DNA of 64,000 bases from the NCBI RefSeq assembly GCF_015706575.1, contig NW_024037050.1, positions 6,944,001 through 7,008,000 on the forward strand, written 5' to 3'. Below the pieces are notes generated by a model that ran no database searches, was not told the origin of the DNA, and was given only the letters and a program-made list of their open reading frames with translations. The translations under genes were made by a program, and so were the position numbers. Source of the stretch: Patiria miniata (Eukaryota; Echinodermata; Asteroidea; Valvatida; Asterinidae). Positions 1 through 12,485 of the stretch are shown in pieces (within the stretch, counting starts at the first letter, position 1; each line of letters starts with the position of its first letter).

Positions 1-353
1 CAAGGCAGATACTCGCCTTCAGACAGAGTGACACAAATAGACATAAGCCTCGATTCAAGAAAGCTCCCTTATATTTTTATCCTGTTCAGATATATGGGTT
101 GAAGATTTATTCAGCAGCATATGTCAAGGTCACCCAGAGCACTACCTTACATTGATATATGTGAAGTATGCCTTGAATTCTCCCACATAAATTGACATAT
201 TATACTCCCCATGAGCTGATAATTGTGTTTAAGGTATATTTTCTCCTTAATCCGAGTCCATCCGATCTGAGCCCATGCAGACGTGCTGCCTTGTCCCAGC
301 TCTAGGACGTTCCTTTTTAATTCTTTGGTTGTAATTTCCAACCGACCCTATTT
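1..353. other. Intergenic, nothing recognised
   Basis: AT-rich sequence with only short chance reading frames. No splice-flanked exon, tRNA-like box or terminal repeat was seen here. Confidence 0.4.
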
Positions 354-384
354 TTGGGCTGTGTGTGGACCCTTGTGGGAGTTA

Positions 385-540
385 GTGTGGGCTACAGTGG
401 CATAGGGTTAATAGTGACTCATGATCAGAGGGTCACGGGTTCGAATCCAGTTGATGGCCACTATGTTGTGTCCTTGGGCCGGCCACTTCATCCCGAATGC
501 ATACCTATGTTCCCAGATACTTATTTAGACCACGCCAATT
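385..540 (+). repeat. tRNA-derived SINE (partial)
   Basis: The stretch carries an A-box-like TGGCATAGGG at 398-407 and a perfect B box GGTTCGAATCC at 438-448, about 30 bp apart, as in the RNA polymerase III promoter of a tRNA. The sequence after the B box (GATGGCCACTATG, then TTGTGTCCTTGGG) is of the kind found in tRNA-headed SINEs of marine invertebrates and does not fold as an acceptor arm. I therefore call a SINE rather than a tRNA gene. The 3' limit is uncertain because a hAT-like element starts at 573. Confidence 0.6.
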
Positions 541-572
541 CCCAAAAATATCGAAGACGGTTCTTTTTCAAC

Positions 573-1497
573 CAGGGGCGGTGAAACCGGGGGGGGGGGG
601 GGGGGGACAGGGGGCACTTGCTCCCCCCATTTTCCCAGGCCAACAAAGGTGCCCCTCTCGCGGTCATAAAATAATGTGCCCCCTCGAGATGAAAACAAAA
701 CTGCCCCTCAATATCAAACGCACACATAATGATCGCGCTGAAAAATTGTCTCCTCTCTTGTAAATGCAAAAGTGCCCCCTCAAAAAAAACCCACAAATAC
801 CCCTCGAGCATTAACAAGATTGTGAACCTTCTCGAGATGGAAAACTATCCCTCGAAAACACAAACACCGCTCTTGCAATAATAAAATTGCTCCCCTCTCG
901 AAATGGGGAATTGGCCATCAAAAAACAATAGTGCTCCTCTCGCGACTTCTCGAGATGTAAAACTGCCCCTCGAAAGCACAACTAGTGCCCCGCTCGCAAC
1001 ATTAAATCTGTGCCCCTCTCAAGATGGAAAACTGGCCTGTAAAATAAATAATAGTACTCCTCACGCGAGTAAAATGGTCACTGAACTGGCCATCAAAAAC
1101 AACAGTGCCCCTCTCACGATAAAAATATGGTCCCTTTGCATAGGCCCAACAAGTCCGGCAAATTCAAGGGCGGACCCAGAGAGGTTACTGCCGGCGGTGT
1201 GCTGGAGGCCGAAGGGCTCTTTAACCTTATTTGAGAATAATACGGCTACATTGGGACAATTTTAGGAATAGGACGACACTGTAATTTTTTTTGAGTAAGG
1301 GAATAAATATTTCTCATATTTTTTTTACGCAAACAGCTTTAAAAGGGTATACTAATGTTGTTTGCAATGTGAACAAAAATAGGTTCACAATTTTCTCCTC
1401 TTTCGCACCGACGAAAGGTGCCTTTTTTGTGAGCAAGTGCCCCTTTTTGGTGACCCCCCCCCCCCCCCCCCGTTTGAAAAGCGTTCCGCCGCCGCTG
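573..1497. mobile_element. hAT-like non-autonomous element with G/C homopolymer ends
   Basis: The left end starts CAGGGGCGG and the right end finishes as its near inverse, CCGCCGCTG. A 7-bp direct repeat TTTCAAC flanks both ends (566-572 and 1498-1504), close to the 8-bp duplication of hAT elements. Inside the ends lie a G run (about 590-607) and a matching C run (about 1454-1471), then an inverted GCACTTGCTC segment. The interior (about 640-1130) is a degenerate minisatellite built on GTGCCCCTCTCGCGA alternating with A-rich spacers. No transposase frame is present, so movement would depend on an enzyme supplied elsewhere. hAT is inferred from end sequence and duplication length only. Confidence 0.65.
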
Positions 1498-3492
1498 TTT
1501 CAACTTAATGGAAACATACTTTGGCATGGCATGGGAGGTTGCGAAACGTCGTATACAATGATCTAGAAATGAGAATAAAACACAAACCAAATATTATGCA
1601 ATCTGCATCTGTCTTTCATAAATTATAGTTATAGTGTTAAACCCTTAAGGATTAACAGCAGGCATTATTTCTTAATTCCTTTCAATTCATAAACAGTGTC
1701 TTTCCCATATCGTTTTGATCCTCAGTGCTATCAAATTGTCCCATTTAACACGAAGAAGTGCAAAACTATTACATTTTGTGCAGTTCCATCAACTAACAGT
1801 TATATGCTACAAGATCCACGATGTAAAATGAGTGAAATACATACAGTCGTACATATGAGGTTAATGGGGTTGCTTGCATTGTTCTCCCTGTATCCCTTCT
1901 CTATAGAATTTCCCTTCTGTGCACCGTTTGACAATAACCGATTTGTATGCTACCAAAATATATACTCTCGGGGACAACAAAGAATCTGTTGTTCTCTCTC
2001 TATATGTCTGTCCTCGGTATGTATGTAATACAAGAGCACAATAATTTCGCTAGATTTACATCACAAATTTACACATTCAATTTTTGGTGAAAAATACATC
2101 ACTGCGTAACTCCCACATTTTGTAAAGACTAAAATGGACAATAAAATCATTTGTTCAACGTGAAGAAAGAGGAATCTTCAACAAAACTAATCTTAAGAGT
2201 AAAGCATAATCAGCTACTTCGCTGGAGCATATAAAAGGCCGTGTACTAATTTTTAAAGGGAGTCTTCGGAATGCACCTTTGTGTCCCATTTAACTTTATT
2301 TTCCACATTTTTATTGAAATTTTAAAGGGTGTTTTGCTGCTTTCATGGTTTTTATGTAACGTCATTCAAGACAGGAACTTCAGTGTTGCAGCTTCTTCAG
2401 CATCAAAGGCTGCCATATTTGTTTTCAATTTTTGAAAGACTTAGCCTGATTTTCTGCCTTTGATGATTCATTGTTGTTTCACAACAGAATAGTAACTCAA
2501 TGAGCGAACTTCACACATGATCAAAGTTTCGGGTTCCCTTTTGGAACAGAAACCTCTGACTTAAGAGTGTGTTACTCAAGTTAAATCACAGTGTTAGCGC
2601 CCTCTGTTGTGAGGAAAAGCAAGGAACATTAATGATTTACCATAACAAAAGTGCACTCTGCAAAATGCTAAGCAAAAGGTGGTGTCTAATACTTTTTAGA
2701 GATACCGACATTTGCACAAAATATGTTCCAATGTAAACGCCATGTCATGAACCCTTTAATAATCTTTGCTCAACACGACGCGACACCCCATGACGTAGCT
2801 CGAGTTGATAAGACCTAACGATGCAAACATCTGGGTCAGACTTCATGAACAGAGATTACAAATCCACGTTCATTTGTTATGTACAATTATTACGTAGACA
2901 TTATTACAAAACACTGACCAGTCTCTTAATCCAATTGTAATATGCACGATCGATTGATCAGAATTGAGGTATTAAAATTGAAGACTTTTATTTCTGTCAT
3001 CAATCTGCAGTATTTTGAGGTCAACTTGCATTCTCAATTAAAGGTCGGATAGACATCGTAACTATAAGAGGACTCGAGCATACCTCAAAACTTGACTCTA
3101 ATTAACTTTAGCAGACCTCTCAACTGACTCCAGTTAATCTCCTGACTGACTTGACCTGAATTAATTTGACCCGGGTGTACCTCAACTCCACTGTAGAAAA
3201 CACAAAATGAACACATATCATGTTTCGATTCGAGTTAAGTCATTCAGAATCGCCCAGACTGGTCTCGACATCGATCGAACCTCTAAACCTTGCTGAGTCA
3301 AGCAGATCTCATCACGACTCGATATCACACAGCATAAACAAGCCTCAAGAATCGACTCCATTCAAATTGCATCGACTCTCCTCCTTGACATTTATGAAAC
3401 TCGAAGTTGAGTCAGGCGAAACGAGATCAGCCTGAGTGTTTTACTTTCACGAGTTACCCGTACCTCTTTATCACGGTCAATGCATCCACTCT
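1498..3492. other. Intergenic, no gene recognised
   Basis: No exon with convincing splice sites or domain similarity was seen. About 3050-3440 is a degenerate stretch rich in GACTC/GAGTC words, possibly an old minisatellite. The open frame at 3220-3435 shows no recognisable domain and is treated as chance. Confidence 0.4.
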
Positions 3493-3499
3493 CTAAGCT

Positions 3500-4588
3500 T
3501 CAAGGTATGAGCACTTCTCCATTCGTAGAGTGAACTCGAAAACAGCAGCCCAGCAGTCTGTTAGCCGTCTTCCTGAAGGCGTCGTTCCTTGCATAATATA
3601 TGACGACATTCCACAGACTGTTGAGGAGTAGAAGAATCTGGGCCACGAAGGCCAAGGCCTCAGGAACTTCTTCTTCGCGAAAGTTTTCCCACGAAATGGT
3701 GGTGTAGTAAGGCGTCCAAGAGATAGCTGCGACGAGGGCCATGATGAAAAAAGTCCGAGCTGCTTTGGTCTCGGGGCTGGGACGGTCTGAGTTGACCCGC
3801 TGGCGCCCTTCGCGTCGTTGCGTCGGTGGGGATGACTGAGCTCGCTGCCCCACATCGCTCTCCGAGTTCTGACTTGCCCCCGATGTCGAGTTTATATCTC
3901 CTAAAGTTATGTTACCGACTTTGGAGGCGTGGCGAGTGGCCAGGAAGAACAACCTGATATGAAGCATGACCGTTATCAGCATCGGTAGAGCTATGAAGAG
4001 AGTCATGCCGAGTTGGCCCATCACATCATTCCCCTCATCAGAGTCGATGAAACACAAGTTGAAGTTACTATAGTAGAAAGCTGACCGGTTAGGAATAAGT
4101 ACGTACAGTAAGGTCCACACTACCAGTATACAGATGATGCAGACCTCCGCAATGACCGCCCTTGTCATGGTAACTATGGATGGGTATCTCAATGGCCAAA
4201 TCACCGCGATGTATCGTTCGATGTTGATGGCCAACACGGACATGCCAGCGTTGAAGTACAAGGCGTGGCACATGGCGACCACCGTGCAGTAGGCGTCCCC
4301 GTACGGCCAACCCTGCAGGGCCGTGGAACCCACCACAGGCACACCGACGAGCACACCAACCAACAGATCACTGATGGTCAGCGAGATCAGAAACAGTTTG
4401 GTGACGGGGCTGACTCCATCGTGTGTGTAGCGTAGAACGATCAAGCACAGAGAGTTGCCGAGGAGAATAAGGGTGGTCGTCACGGCTAAGAGGCAGGCCT
4501 TGACGACCGAGACTACGGTGAGAGTATACGGAGTCCCTGTGGTCATGCCACTTGCCATCGTGGTTTGAACATCCATTCCTTCCGCCAT
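3500..4588 (-). CDS. Orphan class A (rhodopsin-like) GPCR, intronless
   Basis: The 362-residue protein has seven hydrophobic segments and class A landmarks: N45 in GNSLCL (TM1), D74 in LTISDLLVG (TM2), C101 at the top of TM3 with C179 in loop 2 as likely disulfide partner, ERY at 124-126, W158 (TM4), P202 (TM5) and SWTP at 290-293 (TM6). The TM7 motif is N-V-V-I-Y (327-331), so the usual proline of NPxxY is missing. The amine-binding aspartate of TM3 is absent (C107 sits there), which argues against a classical monoamine ligand. A basic Ser/Pro-rich third loop (about 220-275) and C348-C349 (possible palmitoylation) follow the family pattern. The first ATG of the frame precedes a full N-terminus, so I use it. 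The ligand is unknown. It stands alone, unrelated to the SRCR genes nearby. Confidence 0.9.
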   Translation of the reverse strand: MAEGMDVQTTMASGMTTGTPYTLTVVSVVKACLLAVTTTLILLGNSLCLIVLRYTHDGVSPVTKLFLISLTISDLLVGVLVGVPVVGSTALQGWPYGDAYCTVVAMCHALYFNAGMSVLAINIERYIAVIWPLRYPSIVTMTRAVIAEVCIICILVVWTLLYVLIPNRSAFYYSNFNLCFIDSDEGNDVMGQLGMTLFIALPMLITVMLHIRLFFLATRHASKVGNITLGDINSTSGASQNSESDVGQRAQSSPPTQRREGRQRVNSDRPSPETKAARTFFIMALVAAISWTPYYTTISWENFREEEVPEALAFVAQILLLLNSLWNVVIYYARNDAFRKTANRLLGCCFRVHSTNGEVLIP

Positions 4589-4809
4589 CCTCTATCGTCC
4601 CGATGAGAAGAAAGCACACCTTTCAATGATCTCCTTACGTTCCATGTGGCTTTAAAAACCCCGAGACTCGAATTAAGCTACATGTATTTGGACAACGCCA
4701 CACAGAACACATCACTTCCTCAACTTGCTAATAGGTTTGATTGGAATCCGCCGCTATTGTCACGGAGCAAATTAAAAATAACTTCCCTGTTAATATTAAC
4801 GGACATATC

Positions 4810-4817
4810 TGACGTCA
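4810..4817. promoter_or_regulatory. Palindromic TGACGTCA (CRE/ATF) site upstream of the GPCR
   Basis: A perfect TGACGTCA lies about 220 bp upstream of the GPCR start codon. CREB/ATF bZIP proteins bind this site, so it is a plausible promoter element, but the same octamer is very common in repeats of this window and this copy may be chance. Confidence 0.3.
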
Positions 4818-4818
4818 G

Positions 4819-6420
4819 AAAGTGAATTCACAGAACGGCCGCACGCACTCGGTAGCGGAACGCAGCTTCTAGTAAAACCACAGAGTTCAAAACCCGCACA
4901 TCCAATGCCTCATCATTGCGTCGTACGCGTGCTGTTGACAAATCTCGAACAGGTTGACATGCAGTGTCTGTCTAATAACCACTGCATTGAGCCATGATGA
5001 GTCTTTGGCTGAACATGGCGCCTTTTGGGGGTGATTCAGTGGTTGTTTACACTGTCCAGTCCTAGTCCCGTTGGGTCCTAGAGCTCTATGGGATAACGGA
5101 CTGACTGACGAGTAGATATCAACGGTTGTCGATGTGTTACCATGGCCGAAGCGAGAAAGGTCAATGACATGTCACTGTTGTTAGTTTCCCACAGAGACAG
5201 ATCTCTTGAAGCCTTCACACAACGCGGGAATCTAAACTAGCGCCACGGGGCTTTCGCTTTCCCTTGTTTGTCTTCAACTTGAACTCTTCTATGACGATCA
5301 AACTCTCTCTTGGTTTCCTCTGCCTTCTTGTAAACATTGCTTGGATCTTTAATACTATCACTATAATGTTTGTATATGACTAGACTATGAACCGCGGCAG
5401 GAAACTGGGTTTTTGTACATTATTTTGATAAATTTATATAGGTATGCTGACACAAATTTCAAGCACCATTTTATATTTAGGTACTGGATTGAAGGTTTCT
5501 TTTCAGTTATCGTTTCAAAACGTGCTAATATCAAACCATAATTGGATTAGAAAGTCAACAAGGATCAGCAATGGACATCAATACACGGAACACGTAATTT
5601 TGCCTGTCATTTTGCGATTGCTGTCAATAGAGTGCGCTTCTGGCGCAAAACAGTAACATCTTCCTTTAAGGAGAATTCAACTTAGAATTTCCCTTTATTT
5701 CATCACTAATTTTGTCAACCAGCAAAAATATAGAATAATCCCTAGGGTTTAAAAAAATAATACGCAACTTTTAACAAAGCTGTGCAGGATATCCCCCTTT
5801 AATAGTTGCGGGAAGAACCTGTCACCAACCGCCGTTGAACTAGAATGGCAGCCACACAAAATGGTACTCAATGTTTGTAAACAACTTGAAACGGCAGGTC
5901 TTTCGGCAGTAAAATATTAAATGACTTCCGGTGCACGCGAAGCAAACAGTCACGGAACCGGGTAGGTTACTTGCAATTATTTTGACCGCTATTTGATTGA
6001 TCATCAGGTCTAATAAGCAACTCTGTTTTTCTCAATTGTCGATTAATTTTTAACTGGAATTCGTTTTACTCATTGCCGAATGGACTTCTATTCGTCTCCA
6101 TTTTACTCAATCAAGTTGCCTGTTGTGACGATAGGCGATCAGTTACATACAGTAGAATTATCAGGAACACTGTGGGTGAAAAAACGATCAGGAAAAATTT
6201 CGTAATACTATAGCGGGAAAGTGGAACGCAGCCAAAGCTCACATCTCGCAGCCAGCACGATCTGACAGGAGAAATCAATCGTTTAAGTATATGCTCAGAA
6301 AACGGAGGGCGTGCAGCAAAAATAAAGAGCTGTTCAGTGATTGATGATGTCTAGGTATTTATGTCGACGTGCAACGCACGGCACGCAGGAATTTCACTGA
6401 AAGTGGTTGGGTCTTTATGC
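4819..6420. other. Intergenic, no gene recognised
   Basis: No supported exon, RNA gene or terminal repeat was found. Near 5650-5760 there are AT-rich stretches without open frames of note. The SRCR-locus paralogous block begins at about 6421. Confidence 0.4.
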
Positions 6421-7167
6421 CGTAGAGAGCGACACGGCGCCCTCTTTCTTCGTTTTGAGAATCAAGTAGCGCCCTCTCGGTTGGGTTGAAATGCTGAATC
6501 AAAACAACATGATGATGAACCCTCTCCATTCAAAAGCAGTGGCGTAATTTTCAGGGAAAAGAGGGGCGTACTTTGAAGGGATGGGGCCTCATTTTCTAGA
6601 GGGATATTCAATCAGTTTGGAAAAGGCCCAGCAGGGAGGGGGATGCCCCCCTCCATGTTACGCTATAAACGAAATTAAAAGCAGTGCGATACTATATATT
6701 TAATATTTTTTTGCCAAATTACACGCAAACAACATTCATTTTTTAATTTTTTGTATACACATTCATAAATAAATACAACTATCACTAAGAGGAATTCGCG
6801 ACGACCCTCTTTCTTCGAACATAACACCGTTGCTTCGAGAAGACTGTTTCCTTAAAAGTGAGAACAAACTTTGTGATGATCATTCAAGAAAGTAAAAGAA
6901 AGAGAGAAGTGTATCTCTGTTGATGGAGATCATTAGGGCTCCTCCGCGTTTTGGACGTTTTTTCAGATCATCATGCGTTGTGTTGTCATGAACACAACCT
7001 TAAGGAAATGCAGTTGGAGAAAAATTGTACAAAGTTTATGAAACGGTGGCAGTGCAATGTTGCATCTTATTGACGCGTACTTTGGGTGTAAAAAACACAA
7101 AAACCACCAAAATGACAGAAATGCAACTGATAAAAACATGTACAAACTTTATGAAACGTTTGGAAAC

Positions 7168-7494
7168 CAGGCGCGGATCCGGGGGTGGGGTGGGATTTTG
7201 GGGGGTCAACCCCCCCCCCCCACCAGCTCTGTTTTTGTTGTGATGGTAATTCCTTAAAAATAATGCGAACCCCCCCCCCCCCGCATTATACTAGTCATAA
7301 TGTCCGCCCGTGCACAAAATAAGCACAGAGCCAGCTTGGTTATAGTGTTAATTATTGTCGGGTTTGAAAGTAAGGTACGAGCGCCCCCCCCCCCCCCGAG
7401 ACAAAGTGTTCGGAGGAAAAAACCTTTCTACATTTTCTATTTTTTGGCTGGTGAAGACCCCCGAACCCGACAAAAATTTCTGAATCCGCTCCTG
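7168..7494. mobile_element. Short element with CAGG...CCTG inverted ends and C homopolymers
   Basis: The ends CAGGCGCGGATCC and GAATCCGCTCCTG are inverted copies. The paralogous block near 32275-32300 reads straight through the site without the insert, and GAAAC flanks both sides here as a 5-bp direct repeat. The interior holds several C/G runs (7209-7221, 7270-7283, 7385-7397). There is no coding capacity. The superfamily is uncertain: the ends recall hAT or related elements, but the duplication looks shorter than 8 bp. Confidence 0.6.
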
Positions 7495-7802
7495 GAAACA
7501 TATTTTTGAAATCACCGAAACACTTCGTACTGACGTCATGATGATGCCACTATTAGATTCACGTTTGTTTTTATTCACTAATATGCAAAGTTTTAATCAT
7601 GTCAAGTTGAGAGTAGAAAAAAAGGAAACATTCAAAGAGTATTCAAACAATGTAAATCGATGGATGACGTCTATATTAGGAAATATGCATATCTGCAACA
7701 CAGCCTGCGCAACCAACGAGTTTCATTATAGACCAAGTCTTGTCTTGTATAGCACACAGCACATTAAGGAGAACGCGATGTCACACGATTTAGTACATTT
7801 TT

Positions 7803-10185
7803 AATAAAAATGCAAAGTTAACCCCTTAAATTTTGCCCACTTGTTAATTCTAGAAAAAAAAATTGCCAAGAGCAAGGTTAACCTCTTACATTTGTAAATG
7901 TCCAGAAAAAGTCAAATGTTGCCCAATTTTGATAAAAATACAAGGTTTAACCCTTACATTTCGGATTTTCCCCAAAAATTCAACTTTTGCCCAATTTTGA
8001 TAAAAATGCAAGGCTAACCCCTAACATTTTGGATTTTTCCCAAAAAGTCACATTTTGCCCAATCTTGATAAAAATGCAAGGTTTACCCCTTACACTTTGG
8101 ATTTTCCCCAAAAAGTCACATTTTGCCCACTTTTGATTAAAATGCAAGGCTAACTCCTTACATATGTTAATGTTCAGAAAAAGTCAAATTTTGCCCAATT
8201 TCGATAAAAATGCAAGGCTAACCCCGTATATATTTGACTTCCCCAAAAAAGTCAAATTTTGCCCTCTTCTGATAAAATTGCAAGGCTAACCACTTACATA
8301 TGTCATTTTCCCCAAATTCCGTCGGATTTTCCCAAAATTTTGCCCAATTTTGAAAGAATGCAAGGCTTACCCCTTACTTTTTGGATTTTCCCAAAAAAGG
8401 CAAATTTTGCCCCATTCTGAAAAAAATGCAAGGCTTATCCCTTACATTTTGGATTTACCCCAAATAGTCACATTTCGTCCAATTTTGATAAAACTGCCAG
8501 GCTTAACCCTTGCATTTTGGATTTTCCCCTAACACCTTACATTTTTAATTTCCAGAAAAAGGCAAATATTGCCAAATTTTTATTAGAATGCAAGGCCAAA
8601 CCTTTACATATTAGATGTTCCCCTAACACCTTACATTTGCTAATTTCTAGAAAAAGTCTAATTTTTCTCGATTTTGACAAAAAAGTATGGCTAACCTTTT
8701 ACATTTTGGATATTCCAAAAAAAAAATCACATTTTGCCCAATTGTGATTAAACTACAAGGCTTACCCCTAACATTTTGGATGTTTCCAAAAAAATCAAGA
8801 TTTGCCCAATTTTGATAAAAATGCCAAGCTTACCCCTAACATTTTGGATTTTCCCCAAAAAGTCAAATTTTTCTCATTTTTGATAAAAATGCAAGGCTAA
8901 CCCCTTACATTTTGGATTTTCCCCCAAAAGTCAAATTTTTCCCAATTTTGATAAAAATGGAAGGCTTGCACCTTACCTTGTGGATTTTCCAAAAAAATCA
9001 AGATTTTGCCCAATTTTGATAAAAATGCAAGGCTTACCGCTTACATTTTGGATTTTTCCAGAAATCAAGATTTTGCTCAATTTTGATAAAAATGCCAAGC
9101 TTACCCCTAACATTTTGGATTTTCCCAAAAAAGTCAAATTTTCGTCATTTTTGATAAAATGCAAGGCTTACCCCTTACATTTTGGATTTTCCCCCAAAAA
9201 GTTACCTTTTGCCCACTTTTGATAAAAATGCAAGGCTTACCCCTTACATTGTGGATTTTCTAAAAAAATTAAGATTTTGCCCAATTTTGATAAAACTGCA
9301 AGGCTTACCCCTTACATTTGCTAATTTCCTGAAAAAGTCAAATTTTGTCAAATTTTAGTAAAAATGCAAGGCTTACCCCCTACATTTTTTATTTTTTCAA
9401 GAAGTCACATTTTGCCCACAAACCCCTTACATTTGTTAATGTCCAGAAAAAGTTAAATTTTGCCCAATTTGGATAAAAATACAAAGCTAACCCTTTACAT
9501 TTTGGATTTCCCCCCAAAAGTCAAATTTTCTTCATTTTTGATAAAAGTGCAAAGTACACCCCTTACATATTACATTTCCCCCCAAAAGTCAAATTTTGCC
9601 AAATTTTGACAAAATTGCAAGGCTAACCCCTTACATTTTGGATTTTTCCAAAAAAGTCACATTTTGCCAAATTTTGATAAAAATGCAAGACTTAACCCTA
9701 ACATATTTGATTTTCCCCTAAAAAGTCTCATTTTGCCAAATTTTGATAAAAATGCAAGGCTTACCCCTTACATTTGCTAATTTCCAGAAAAAGTGAAATT
9801 TTGCCCAATTTTCAGAAAAATGCAAGGCTAACCCCTTACATTTTGGATTTTCCAAAGAAGTCACATTTTGCCCACTTTTGATTAAAATGCAAGGGTAATC
9901 CCTTACATTTGTTAATGTCCAGGAAAAGCCAAATTTTGCCCAATTTTGATTAAAATGTAAGGCTAACCCCTTACACTTTGAATTTTCCCCAAAAAAGTCA
10001 CATTTTGCCCAATTTTGATAAAAATGCAAGGCTTACCCCTTACATTTTGGATTTTCCCCCAAAAGACAAGATTTTGCCGAATTTGGATAAAAATGCAAAG
10101 CTAACACCTTACATTTGTTAATGTCCAGAAAAAGTCAACTTTCGCTCATTTTTGGATTTTCCCATAAAAGTTAAATGTTAGAGAA
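7803..10185. repeat. Minisatellite, ~66-bp period, about 2.4 kb
   Basis: A long direct array of a degenerate unit of about 60-66 bp. Recurrent words are TGCAAGGCTAACCCCTTACA, TTTTGGATTTTCCCC, AAAAGTCAAATTTTGCCC and AATTTTGATAAAA. Units vary by substitutions and small indels, with about 35 copies judged by eye. Where the unit is close to 66 bp it stays open for stretches on both strands, giving spurious 60-103-residue frames (for example ILPNFDKNARL on plus, KCKGLALHF on minus). The paralogous locus (32640-32720) lacks the array, so it expanded after that duplication or was lost there. Confidence 0.85.
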
Positions 10186-10345
10186 ATTTTAACGTAAAGG
10201 TGCAAAAATTCATTATTTAAAAATTACATGATGACGTCATCGTGAGTAAAAATAATTTTAAAAAGAGAAATTCATAAAGTGCAGACAATCGCAAATACAT
10301 ATCCAACTCAAGGCGCTAAAACATGTAACAACCAAATTTACATAC

Positions 10346-10852
10346 TGGGCGAGTAAAAAAAAAACGAAACCCAAATGTCAGGACCACTTTTTTTATTGAA
10401 GTTCTGCATGTAGCACTTTCAAAATCTAGGATATGAAAGCCCAATTCATAAGCTTTCTTTTAGTACAAGAATCATTCAAATTGCATACTACTTTTCAAGT
10501 TACGGAATTTTAAACACAACCACCGTTTCAAAGTTCTGTCCATGGATCACACAAAAGGTGTGTGTTCTTTCAGCAACCCGAAAACAATTCACACACATCC
10601 CGATGTGATTTGTTTTCGTTTTGCTGAAAGAACACTTACCTTTTTGTGATCCGTGGACAGAACTTTCAAACGGTGGTTGTGTTCAAAAGTCCGTAACTTG
10701 AAAAGTACATGGGTGATTTCAATGATTTTTGGGCTAAAAGAAAGCTCATGATTTGAGCTTTCATATCATAGATGTTGAAATTGCTACACATGCAGAACTT
10801 TACTAAAACAATGGTCCCCACATTTGGGTTTCGTTTTTTTTGTTACTCACCC
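10346..10852. mobile_element. Palindromic MITE, copy 1 (ends ACTGGGCGAGTAA / TTACTCACCCTGT)
   Basis: The left half (GAGTAA, A run, CGAAACCCAAAT) is repeated inverted at the right (ATTTGGGTTTCG, T run, GTTACTC), and the inverted match continues inward past the GTTCTGCATGTAGCA block, so the whole element is close to one long palindrome. The paralogous block (about 32857) lacks it. The ends resemble the ACAGGGTGAGTAA repeat at 17360 and 59980. Copies 2 and 3 at about 11979-12485 and 13612-14120 were carried by the tandem triplication. Confidence 0.7.
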
Positions 10853-11978
10853 TGTGTAACACATTTACACATAACATGTATAAATTTACATATACAAGCA
10901 TTATTATTCGTCGCACGGTAGTTCTATAGCGAGCAGTCTTTTAAAAGATTTACCTGCTTTAGGCTACCTTCAATAGATTCCGAAAACTATTTTTCACCTA
11001 AAGCTCATGAAGTGTAGCAAAACAAGTTAAACAAGATTGAATCTTCTTTTGCTTTGATAAGGACTCTAATTCCCATCATAAAGCCGACATAGCCTTTTGA
11101 ATAGTGAAAATCACTCACAGAGCTACATTACATATTACATTTTCCCCCAAAAGTCAAATTTTGCCCAATTTTGGCAAAATTGCAAGGCTTACCCCTTACA
11201 TTTTGGATTTTTCCAAAAAAGTCACATTTTGCCAAATTTTGATAAAAATGCAAGACTTAACCCTAACATATTTGATTTTCCCCTAAAAAGTCTCATTTTG
11301 CCAAATTTTGATAAAAATGCAAGACTTAACCCTTACATTTTGGATTTTCGAAAAAAAACAAGATTTTGCCAATTTTGATAAAAATGCAAGGCTTACCCTT
11401 TACATTTGCTAATTTCCAGAAAAAGTGAAATTTTGCCCAATTTTCAGAAAAATGCAAGGCTAACCCCTTACATTTTGGATTTTCCCCAAAAAGTCAAATT
11501 TTCCTCATTTTTGATAAAAATGCAAGGGTAATCCCTTACATTTGTTAATGTCCAGGAAAAGCCAAATTTTGCCCAATTTTGATTAAAATGTAAGGCTAAC
11601 CCCTTACACTTTGAATTTTCCCCAAAAAAGTCACATTTTGCCCAATTTTGATAAAAATGCAAGGCTTACCCCTTACATTTTGGATTTTCCCCCAAAAGAC
11701 AAGATTTTGCCGAATTTGGATAAAAATGCAAAGCTAACACCTTACATTTGTTAATGTCCAGAAAAAGTCAACTTTCGCTCATTTTTGGATTTTCCCATAA
11801 AAGTTAAATGTTAGAGAAATTTTAACGTAAAGGTGCAAAAATTCATTATTTAAAAATTACATGATGACGTCATCGTGAGTAAAAATAATTTTAAAAAGAG
11901 AAATTCATAAAGTGCAGACAATCGCAAATACATATCCAACTCAAGGCGCTAAAACATGTAACAACCAAATTTACATAC

Positions 11979-12485
11979 TGGGCGAGTAAAAAAAAACGAA
12001 ACCCAAATGTCAGGACCACTTTTTTTTATTGAAGTTCTGCATGTAGCACTTTCAAAATCTAGGATATGAAAGCCCAATTCATAAGCTTTCTTTTAGTACA
12101 AGAATCATTCAAATTGCTTACTACTTTTCAAGTTACGGAATGTCAAACACAACCACCGTTTCAAAGTTCTCTCCATGGATCACACAAAAGGTGTGTGTTC
12201 TTTCAGCAACCCGAAAACAATTCACACACATCCCGATGTGATTTGTTTTCGTTTTGCTGAAAGAACACTTACCTTTTTGTGATCCGTGGACAGAACTTTC
12301 AAACGGTGGTTGTGTTTAAAAGTCCGTAACTTGAAAAGTACATGGGTGATTTCAATGATTTTTAGGCTAAAAGAAAGCTCATGATTTGAGCTTTCATATC
12401 ATAGATGTTGAAAGTGCTACACATGCAGAACTTTACTAAAACAATGGTCCCCACATTTGGGTTTCGTTTTTTTTGTTACTCACCC
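11979..12485. mobile_element. Palindromic MITE, copy 2
   Basis: Offset 1,633 bp from copy 1 with the same ends and nearly the same sequence. It was produced by tandem duplication of the locus rather than by a new transposition. Confidence 0.65.

Noticed and set aside
398-448. tRNA gene
   Set aside because: A and B boxes are good but no acceptor-stem pairing follows; the downstream sequence is SINE-like.
4089-4310. Other minus-strand frames inside the GPCR
   Set aside because: Out-of-frame shadows of the receptor coding sequence.
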